Assembly (NCBI GenBank): GCA_029243925.1
Contig: JAQWRC010000245.1
Location: 1-5,886, forward strand
Length of the DNA: 5,886 nt
DNA from: Phycisphaerales bacterium
Lineage (GTDB): Bacteria; Planctomycetota; Phycisphaerae; Phycisphaerales; SM1A02
Reading direction: 5' to 3'
Numbering within the stretch: the stretch's first letter is position 1; every line of letters begins with the position of its first letter. Shown here piece after piece: positions 1 to 5,258 of the stretch. The translations under genes and the position numbers were made by a program. The notes below the pieces were generated by a model, which was not told the DNA's origin, did no database searches, and saw only the letters and a program-made list of their open reading frames with translations.

Positions 1-1439
1 AATGGGAAGAATGCATCTGAAGCCGCGACGATGCGTGTGCGATCTTTCAGCTCATCCCCAGCTCGCTGGATCGCCAGCGTGCAGGCGCCAACCCGGTCGA
101 CCTGACCAGTTCCGGCCCCGCAGAGCATGCCATCACCGCCGACGGCGATCGCATTTGATGAGAGGTGTTTGCAGGCGACCCACAGAAGCCGTGCATCTTC
201 CAGCATGGCATCGTCCGGAGCTGGGCCGGCGGCATGATTCCACCGGTCGGGATCTGGCAATCCTGCATCTGGTTCCTGGACCAGTAGCCCTCCTGGGATG
301 GTGCGAGCCATGAGTGACTGCGGGGTGACGTCGCCAATGCCGGGGACTTCCAGCAGCCTGACGTTTGCCCATCGCTCGGCCAGCATCGTGACAGCGTCAT
401 CAGTGAAAGACGGGGCGATGATGACTTCGAGAAATTTCTGACCGTCGGCGATGACAGCAGCGAGCGTCGCGTCGATAGCCGAGGAGGAGGCGACGATTCC
501 TCCGAATGCTGCGCGGGGGTCGCCGGCCCATGCACGTTCAAATGCTTCGACCGGAGTGGTCCCGTGAGCTGCACCGCATGCGTTGGTGTGCTTGATGACC
601 GCTGCGGTGCACCGATCGGGGAAGACGATGGCCAGGTCACTCACCAAGAGCAGCGCGGCTGCGGCGTCATTCAGGTTGTTGTAGCTCAAGGGCTTGCCGT
701 TGCGCATCTGGGCGGTGGCAAGTTGGAGTGCGTCATCCGTGTCGATGCGATACAGGGCAGCCCGCTGATGTGGGTTTTCTCCGTATCGCAGCACACGTTC
801 CTGGCGTCCGATGAGTTGGAGCACGGGCGGGAACGTCGAGTCACTGCGTGACGTCATCCACGTGCTGATCGCGGTGTCGTAGGACGCCGTTCGGGCAAAG
901 GCTTCTGCGGCAAGATTTCGACGGAGGGGCTGGCGTGTTGCTCCTTCGTTCTGCTGCAGTTCGGTTACCACTTGATCGTATTGAGCTGGGGTCGTCACTG
1001 TGGCAACGAAATCGTGGTTCTTCGCTGCGGAACGCAGCATTGATGGCCCCCCGATGTCGATCTGCTCAATGGCTTCTTCAGAGGTCACATCGGAACGGCT
1101 GATGGTTTGTTCGAAGGGGTAGAGGTTGATGCACACAAGTTGTATGGGCTCGATGTCGTGTTCGTCCATAGCCTCCACGTGCTCGGGCAGATCAGGCCGT
1201 CCAAGGAGTGCGCCGTGGACACGTGGGTGCAATGTCTTGACGCGGCCATCCATCATTTCGGGAAAGCCGGTTATATCCTGAATCGGTGTCACGCTGATGC
1301 CCGCAGCCTCGAGCGCCTTGGCAGTGCCGCCCGTTGAGATCAGTTCGACGCCCAGTTCAGTCAGTGCGCGGGCGAAGGGCACGAGATCAGTCTTGTCACT
1401 GACCGACAGAAGGGCACGTTTGACGTGGACCAGAGACAT
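1..1439 (-). CDS. purH: Bifunctional AICAR formyltransferase/IMP cyclohydrolase, 3' end cut by window
   Basis: PurH catalyses the last two steps of IMP synthesis: formyl transfer from 10-formyl-THF to AICAR, then ring closure to IMP, in the cytoplasm. 479 complete codons are visible from the ATG at 1439. The N-terminal IMP cyclohydrolase domain (about residues 1-195) shows SVSDKTDLV (12-20), LISTGGTAKAL (33-43), TGFPEMMDGRVKTLHP (57-72), NLYPF (105-109) and IDIGGPSMLRSAAKNH (127-142). The AICAR transformylase domain shows LRYGENPHQ (217-225), KHTNACG (283-289, with the family's catalytic Lys-His pair), AFGGIVAS (311-318) and SNAIAVGGDG (428-437). The last visible residues, VAASDAFFP, match the family tail that normally precedes about 50 further residues, so the gene leaves the left edge intact and is not broken. 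KHTNACG has Ala where most family members have Pro, a mild variation. It lies 22 bp downstream of the propeller lipoprotein gene and is probably co-transcribed with it. Identification is essentially certain. Confidence 0.97.
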   Translation of the reverse strand, partial: MSLVHVKRALLSVSDKTDLVPFARALTELGVELISTGGTAKALEAAGISVTPIQDITGFPEMMDGRVKTLHPRVHGALLGRPDLPEHVEAMDEHDIEPIQLVCINLYPFEQTISRSDVTSEEAIEQIDIGGPSMLRSAAKNHDFVATVTTPAQYDQVVTELQQNEGATRQPLRRNLAAEAFARTASYDTAISTWMTSRSDSTFPPVLQLIGRQERVLRYGENPHQRAALYRIDTDDALQLATAQMRNGKPLSYNNLNDAAAALLLVSDLAIVFPDRCTAAVIKHTNACGAAHGTTPVEAFERAWAGDPRAAFGGIVASSSAIDATLAAVIADGQKFLEVIIAPSFTDDAVTMLAERWANVRLLEVPGIGDVTPQSLMARTIPGGLLVQEPDAGLPDPDRWNHAAGPAPDDAMLEDARLLWVACKHLSSNAIAVGGDGMLCGAGTGQVDRVGACTLAIQRAGDELKDRTRIVAASDAFFP

Positions 1440-1444
1440 TGCAA

Positions 1445-1449
1445 TCTCT
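1445..1449 (-). promoter_or_regulatory. Weak ribosome binding site of purH
   Basis: The minus strand reads AGAGA five bases before the purH ATG. It matches the Shine-Dalgarno core only partly. It supports the ATG at 1439, which also gives the expected PurH N-terminus (MSLVHVKRALLSVSDK). Confidence 0.4.
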
Positions 1450-1461
1450 ACTTTCGTGTGT

Positions 1462-2691
1462 TCAGTTGGACGGTGAGAGGCAGGTCATCCGCCCGTCGAT
1501 CCCGAGGATGTAGAGCGTGCCTTCTTCAATGTCGGTTGAAGTCACATTGAGGACATCAGGAAGGTGCATGTCAATGGTCGGCGTACCTCGATCCGAAGCG
1601 ATGGTACGCAGCATCTTCATGCCTGGATTCCACGTCAGCAGCATGTTGTCACGCTTGGTAATCACCGACCCCGCAATGCTGGGGCTGGTCCAGAGGTGCT
1701 CGCCGTTGAGTTTGTTTTGTGGCAGTGCATTGAATGCAGCAAGGCCTTCTCCGGGGATCTGCTGGTAGATGGTGTTGCCGATGAGCACCGGCGAATCGGT
1801 GAGTGGGCTCGTTGTCAGTACCCGCCACAAACTGCGGCCGGAAGAGAGGTCAAAGGCACGAAGGTGCTGATCCAGGCCTGCAACGTAGAGCGCATTGCTC
1901 GAAGCTACCGGCTCGGCGACGATGTCGTCGAGCAACTGGGTTCGCCAGAGTTGTGATGCAGTCTTGATGTCGCATGCCATGATGACGCCGGAAGAGCCGG
2001 TCGAAACCACAATGTTGTTTTGGACGATTGGCCTGCGCTGCAACGTGTGATCGACCTGATAGGCACGCCAGGCGAAGCCGATCTGCCAAGCCTGCCAGAC
2101 CAGTTGGCCGGAGGAGGCGCCATAGAGCAAGTACTCGCCACTGAGGGTGCCTTTGGTATTGGCGATCCATTCCAGATTTTGCTTGGCTTTCCCGATTGCG
2201 GCATTTTCCGCCATGCCGGTGGCAAGACTCAGCGTGAGGATTGAGTTGTCAGTGAGTACGAGGACAAGCCCCTGGTCAACGACCGGGATGATGGAGTGGA
2301 CTTTCTGCAGCGAGTTGGCGACAGAGACGGTCCACACTTTCTGCCCACTGTCGGCCATGACTCGGATCAAGTTATTGCCGTGTGTCAGAATGAAGACAGA
2401 GTCCTTTGCAGGAATGATTTGTCTGACACGACGTTGCGGCACCTGGTACTGCCACTGCACGGTGTAGTTGATCTTGGCAGCGCTCGTTGGTCCAACCATG
2501 TAGCGTTGTTCGAGTTGCTGTCGAACGACCTCCTGTCGCTGTTCTCGTTCAGCGTCAGTTCGCTGCTGATCGGTCATGTGCCGATTGGCATCGCAGGCGG
2601 ATGTGGAGAGCAGGGCAGCAAGTCCTACGAGGCAGATCAACGATCTGAGGATCGAAGGACTTGGACGGTGGTGCAGGGGTGTTTCATTCAT
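1462..2691 (-). CDS. PQQ-binding-like (BamB-like) beta-propeller lipoprotein
   Basis: A 409-residue exported protein. Residues 1-33 look like a lipoprotein signal: Arg16 precedes a hydrophobic stretch (SLICLVGLAALLS), ending at an imperfect lipobox (TSAC, Cys33). Asp34 follows the Cys; in enterobacteria Asp at +2 holds lipoproteins in the inner membrane, but whether that rule applies here is unknown. Residues 41-62 are charged and Gln-rich, probably a helical or coiled-coil linker. From about residue 75 on, repeated strands of the type 'LxAxDxxSGxxxW' appear: VMADSGQKVW (111-120), ACDIKTASQLWR (239-250), AFDLSSGRSLWR (279-290) and a looser copy around 316-334. This is the PQQ/quinoprotein-like propeller pattern also found in BamB. 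No PQQ-dehydrogenase catalytic residues are recognisable, so a binding or scaffold role is more likely than an enzyme. The specific function is unknown. It is the first gene after a good promoter and precedes purH, but nothing visible ties it to purine synthesis. Confidence 0.85.
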   Translation of the reverse strand: MNETPLHHRPSPSILRSLICLVGLAALLSTSACDANRHMTDQQRTDAEREQRQEVVRQQLEQRYMVGPTSAAKINYTVQWQYQVPQRRVRQIIPAKDSVFILTHGNNLIRVMADSGQKVWTVSVANSLQKVHSIIPVVDQGLVLVLTDNSILTLSLATGMAENAAIGKAKQNLEWIANTKGTLSGEYLLYGASSGQLVWQAWQIGFAWRAYQVDHTLQRRPIVQNNIVVSTGSSGVIMACDIKTASQLWRTQLLDDIVAEPVASSNALYVAGLDQHLRAFDLSSGRSLWRVLTTSPLTDSPVLIGNTIYQQIPGEGLAAFNALPQNKLNGEHLWTSPSIAGSVITKRDNMLLTWNPGMKMLRTIASDRGTPTIDMHLPDVLNVTSTDIEEGTLYILGIDGRMTCLSPSN

Positions 2692-2700
2692 GAGTTGGGG

Positions 2701-2704
2701 CTCC
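2701..2704 (-). promoter_or_regulatory. Ribosome binding site of the propeller lipoprotein gene
   Basis: The minus strand reads GGAG nine bases before the ATG at 2691. A second in-frame start is not needed. The signal peptide begins naturally from this ATG, which supports it as the true start. Confidence 0.5.
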
Positions 2705-2738
2705 GCCGGGGGTTTGGGGCATCCAAGCGAAGACGGGC

Positions 2739-2767
2739 AGTATCAGGACTCCACACTGGGGCGTCAA
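2739..2767 (-). promoter_or_regulatory. Sigma70-type promoter for the lipoprotein-purH transcript
   Basis: On the minus strand a -35 box TTGACG (2767-2762; 5 of 6 match TTGACA) is followed after exactly 17 bases by a -10 box GATACT (2744-2739; 4 of 6 match TATAAT). Transcription would begin near 2732, giving a leader of about 40 bases that contains the GGAG site at 2701-2704. Sequence match and placement are both good. It has not been compared with promoters of this organism, whose consensus may differ. No purine-repressor-like palindrome is evident around it. Confidence 0.6.
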
Positions 2768-2812
2768 GAAGGGCATTCTCGGGCGGGGCAAGCCGGGAGG
2801 CGGTTCTGGACT

Positions 2813-2818
2813 TACACT
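2813..2818 (+). promoter_or_regulatory. Possible -10 box for riboflavin synthase, leaderless start
   Basis: TACACT fits the TANNNT form of a -10 element and ends eight bases before the ATG at 2827. Transcription would then begin at or within a base or two of the start codon. No good -35 box is seen 16-18 bases upstream. The GGGAGG at 2795-2800 lies 26 bases before the ATG, too far to act as a ribosome binding site. I see no FMN riboswitch in the 135 bp spacer. This is suggestive only. Confidence 0.3.
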
Positions 2819-2826
2819 CCCTATTG

Positions 2827-3459
2827 ATGTTCACAGGGCTCATCCATCATATTGGCCAGATACGTGCTGCCGAACCAACCGGAAATGGGGGTTTGGCACT
2901 GCGTATCAGTGTTGCTGCGCTGGATCCGAGGCCTCAAGAAGGCGATTCAATTGCGATTGAGGGCTGCTGTCTCACGGTTTCAGAGCCCCCTGAGGTGCAC
3001 GGCGAATGCTGCGAGTTGGCGTTTGAGGCTATTCCCCAGACATTGCAGCACACCATGCTCGGCGACCTCGCAGTGGGCGATGAGGTGCACGTGGAATCGG
3101 CTTTGCGTGTTGGCGATCCGCTGGGTGGTCACATGGTGCAGGGTCATGTGGATGACTGTGGCCAGGTCGATTCAATCGAGTGCAATGGCGATGACCACCG
3201 ACTTTCCGTTCAGGTTCCCGTCGCATTGGCCGAGTTGCTCGTGCCGCAAGGGTCGATCTGTCTGGCGGGTATTTCACTGACGATCGCGGCGGTACATCAA
3301 GAGTGCTTCACGGTGGCGCTGATTCCAACGACTCTGGACAAGACCCGACTGGGTCGTGTGCAGGAAGGAGATCGCCTGAACATCGAGGTGGACATGATGG
3401 TCCGCACTGTTGCTCAGATCGTTCGGTCAATGCGTGTCGAGTCGGATGCGAGTCGATGA
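2827..3459 (+). CDS. ribE: Riboflavin synthase, alpha subunit type
   Basis: Riboflavin synthase dismutates two 6,7-dimethyl-8-ribityllumazine molecules into riboflavin and the pyrimidinedione precursor, the last step of vitamin B2 synthesis, as a cytoplasmic trimer. The 210-residue protein has the normal family length and its two lumazine-binding barrels. The first has MFTGLI (1-6), SIAIEGCCLT (41-50) and GGHMVQGHVDD (100-110). The second has GSICLAGISLT (142-152), LIPTTLDKT (165-173) and GDRLNIEVD (181-189). The start was set at 2827 because MFTGLI is the invariant N-terminus and Phe2 is part of the active site; the frame stays open further upstream, but that stretch is antisense to the neighbouring gene. 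Oddities: Gln141 and Ala147 replace the Lys and Asp common around the second GSI..GISLT motif, and there is no Shine-Dalgarno sequence. It is transcribed divergently from the lipoprotein-purH pair. The family is also named ribC in some organisms. Confidence 0.95.
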   Translation: MFTGLIHHIGQIRAAEPTGNGGLALRISVAALDPRPQEGDSIAIEGCCLTVSEPPEVHGECCELAFEAIPQTLQHTMLGDLAVGDEVHVESALRVGDPLGGHMVQGHVDDCGQVDSIECNGDDHRLSVQVPVALAELLVPQGSICLAGISLTIAAVHQECFTVALIPTTLDKTRLGRVQEGDRLNIEVDMMVRTVAQIVRSMRVESDASR

Positions 3460-3479
3460 GCCGGCCGTTCAGGTCGTGA

Positions 3480-4700
3480 TCAGGCGGCAAGACGTCCATC
3501 GTTGCATGGATCAATATCCAGACACATCATCGTCAGATCATCGATGTCATCCCGATTTCGATTTCGCAGCGAAGTGTCAAGTCTCTGCTGCATCGCATCG
3601 ATGAGATTTTCCGTGTCCGTCCATTCCGCACAACATCGAGCCAGCGCGGTGGCGCCGCATTTATCCTCGGGCTGCTGGCATGCTTCTTCGATTCCATCGG
3701 AGTACATGATCAGCCGATCACCCGGTTCCAGCTGTACCACGGTGGAGGAGAACTGTTCATCTTCAAATACGCCAAGAAGCGATCCGCCAACCGGAAGCGG
3801 AGTGATGCTTCCGCCTGCTTGTGATCGCAGCAGGGGGGGGTGTCCGGCCGAGGCGAGTCGGAGTTGGTGCAGTTTCGAGTCAAATACACCACAGACCGCG
3901 GTGGCGAATCGGGTGACACCAGGTTGCCGCTGCAGCAGGGCTTCGTTCATCTGCTCAAGCAGACTGGCTGGATCGGCAAGTACATCATCATCGTGCTGCC
4001 GGACCGCCTCCAGAAGGACTCGCTGCATCATGACCGACAGCATGGCGGCCGGGATGCCATGGCCGATGGCATCAGCAAGAAACAAGAGTGTTCGGGAGGA
4101 ATCAAGTTTGTGTACGGCGCACCCGTCACCCGAGACATGACTGGCGGGGCGCCAGAGCACAGACACCGTGCCACCGGGAATGGTGACTCGAGGCTGAGGC
4201 AGGTATTCCTTCTGCAGTTGCGCGGCATCCTCGAGTTCACGGTTGATTCTTGCCAGACGGTAATTGATTCGGGAATGATCCACTTTCGTCTTGCCGGTTT
4301 CCTGCAGCAGCGAAGCAACTTCGTTTGACCTGTGTACGGCGCCAGCCAAAGCACCGGCAATGGCCGCGGCAGTGCTGGCCATGCGCAGGCCGAGCACGTC
4401 GGCATGTTGCAGGGCAGACTGTATTACGTGGTCTTCTGCCAGAAGGATGACTGGGAGTCCGGTTTCGCGCAACGCATCCAGTTCCATCATCAGTTGTGTC
4501 GGAGGCAACACGTCACCACAGGACACCAGCATGGCGTCGCAAGATTCAATTTGGGAAGCGCTGATATGACCGTGTGAGCCCACCATGAATCGTGGTGTCT
4601 GCGCCGTAGGCCAGGCTGCACTGATCGATGATGCGAGAGCGCGGCATTGAGCTGCTGACTCATCGAGTGCTACGACCGAGATATTGATCTGTTCCCGCAC
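3480..4700 (-). CDS. PP2C-type SpoIIE/RsbU phosphatase with degenerate receiver-like N-terminus
   Basis: A 406-residue soluble protein without membrane segments. Residues about 5-125 look like a response-regulator receiver fold by strand/helix pattern (NISVVALDES, DAMLVSCGD, LPVILLAED). The usual phospho-acceptor Asp position is Ser60 and the conserved Thr/Lys are absent, so it is probably a pseudo-receiver. Residues 140-170 form the helical linker typical of RsbU proteins, ending in LQKEYLPQP. Residues about 171-396 are the phosphatase: SGD (190-192), LADAIGHGIPAAM (208-220), SAGHPPLLR (284-292), PGDRLIMYSDGIEEA (326-340) and DDLT (387-390). These supply the metal-binding Asp192, Asp210, Asp335 and Asp388, so it should be active. 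Family members dephosphorylate anti-anti-sigma factors in partner-switching pathways, but no STAS or anti-sigma gene is visible here. The start is GTG at 4700, with no close Shine-Dalgarno; an in-frame stop lies 27 bases upstream. A C8 run encodes His-Pro-Pro 287-289. It lies 27 bp after the DUF192 gene. Confidence 0.9.
   Translation of the reverse strand: MREQINISVVALDESAAQCRALASSISAAWPTAQTPRFMVGSHGHISASQIESCDAMLVSCGDVLPPTQLMMELDALRETGLPVILLAEDHVIQSALQHADVLGLRMASTAAAIAGALAGAVHRSNEVASLLQETGKTKVDHSRINYRLARINRELEDAAQLQKEYLPQPRVTIPGGTVSVLWRPASHVSGDGCAVHKLDSSRTLLFLADAIGHGIPAAMLSVMMQRVLLEAVRQHDDDVLADPASLLEQMNEALLQRQPGVTRFATAVCGVFDSKLHQLRLASAGHPPLLRSQAGGSITPLPVGGSLLGVFEDEQFSSTVVQLEPGDRLIMYSDGIEEACQQPEDKCGATALARCCAEWTDTENLIDAMQQRLDTSLRNRNRDDIDDLTMMCLDIDPCNDGRLAA
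3833..3840. repeat. Homopolymer run of eight G/C inside the phosphatase gene
   Basis: Eight consecutive G on the plus strand (C8 in the coding sense) encode the end of His287 and then Pro288-Pro289 plus the first base of Leu290, in the conserved AGHPPLLR motif. As read here the frame is intact. Loss of one base would move reading into a frame that stops at 3710-3712 after about 329 residues, before Asp335 and Asp388. Confidence 0.95.
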
Positions 4701-4727
4701 AATGTGGCCCCGGGTCGCACCTCGGAT

Positions 4728-5258
4728 TCAGAATGAGGTGCGATCGCTTCGAGTCCTATCGGCGCGGTTTCGGAGCGACTTAAGCCGCTGTATGTCCAAT
4801 TTCAGCTGTTGATTGGGCTTTACGCTGAGTCGCTGGATCGACCCTGCAGGCAGTTCTATGGCGAATCTGGCCGGATAGACGCTCTCGTAGTTCCTCAGAC
4901 GCCCTTCGTAGGCGAACTGGGACTCCTGAGCTGTTCTGGGTGGTTCGACCTTCATTTCGTGGGCCGCCGAGATGGTGCCGCGGTCATCAAGGAAGAGGAT
5001 ATCGATGTCGATCAGGCAATTGGCCATCCAGAAGGATCTGTAGTCGGTGTCTGGAAAGATGAAGAGCATCCCGCCGTCTTCCGGCAGAGCAGTGCGATCC
5101 ATCAAGCCGCGGCGAATTGCTTCGTCATCCATGGCCAGTTCAAGAGTCCAGAGCTCTCCTCCAATCATGACTTTTTCATGTGTAGGCAGCGCATTCGGCG
5201 TGCCGCACCCGGTGCAGCAGATCACAAGGAGTAGGGCAATCACACGCAACGCAGCCAT
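4728..5258 (-). CDS. DUF192 family small lipoprotein
   Basis: A 176-residue protein with a short lipoprotein signal: Arg5, hydrophobic VIALLLVICC, then CTGC with Cys18 as the likely lipidated residue. The mature part is a DUF192 domain of ordinary length: RRGLMDR (49-55), GGMLFIFPD (62-70), FWMANCLIDIDILFLD (76-91) and GTI (94-96), followed by a region around residues 118-137 with the usual Tyr/Pro/Ala pattern. DUF192 proteins are small beta-barrel proteins of unsettled function, often exported. Nothing here names a ligand. The tail (about residues 158-176) is rich in Arg and Asp and probably disordered. It overlaps the end of the upstream GluQRS-like gene by 19 bp and precedes the phosphatase by 27 bp, so all three are likely co-transcribed. 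The start is ATG at 5258, backed by a strong Shine-Dalgarno sequence. Confidence 0.88.
   Translation of the reverse strand: MAALRVIALLLVICCTGCGTPNALPTHEKVMIGGELWTLELAMDDEAIRRGLMDRTALPEDGGMLFIFPDTDYRSFWMANCLIDIDILFLDDRGTISAAHEMKVEPPRTAQESQFAYEGRLRNYESVYPARFAIELPAGSIQRLSVKPNQQLKLDIQRLKSLRNRADRTRSDRTSF

Noticed and set aside
47..640. 197-residue open frame on the minus strand
   Set aside because: It lies wholly within purH in another frame. The purH frame gives continuous family motifs, and this one is low-complexity Ser/Pro/Arg-rich sequence without a domain.
2296..2826. In-frame upstream extension of riboflavin synthase starting at a GTG
   Set aside because: It is antisense to the lipoprotein gene, then crosses the spacer, and shows no family similarity. 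MFTGLI at 2827 is the invariant enzyme N-terminus.
2692..2826. FMN riboswitch upstream of riboflavin synthase
   Set aside because: The spacer is slightly too short for the whole element before the ATG, and the conserved AGGGT..GAAATTCC-type blocks are absent.
3455..3490. Bidirectional terminator between the convergent riboflavin synthase and phosphatase genes
   Set aside because: Only 20 bp separate the stops. GCCGGCC and TGATCA are short palindromes, but there is no GC-rich stem-loop followed by a T run on either strand.
3502..4140. 212-residue plus-strand open frame opposite the phosphatase
   Set aside because: Ser/Cys/Arg-rich shadow of the GC-rich phosphatase codons, with no recognisable motif. 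The minus frame carries all phosphatase motifs.
3480..4700. Loss of the second Asp in the phosphatase SGDxxx motif (here SGDGCA) as evidence of inactivity
   Set aside because: As I recall it, SpoIIE itself reads SGDSYS without that Asp. The first Asp and the other three metal-binding Asp residues are present.
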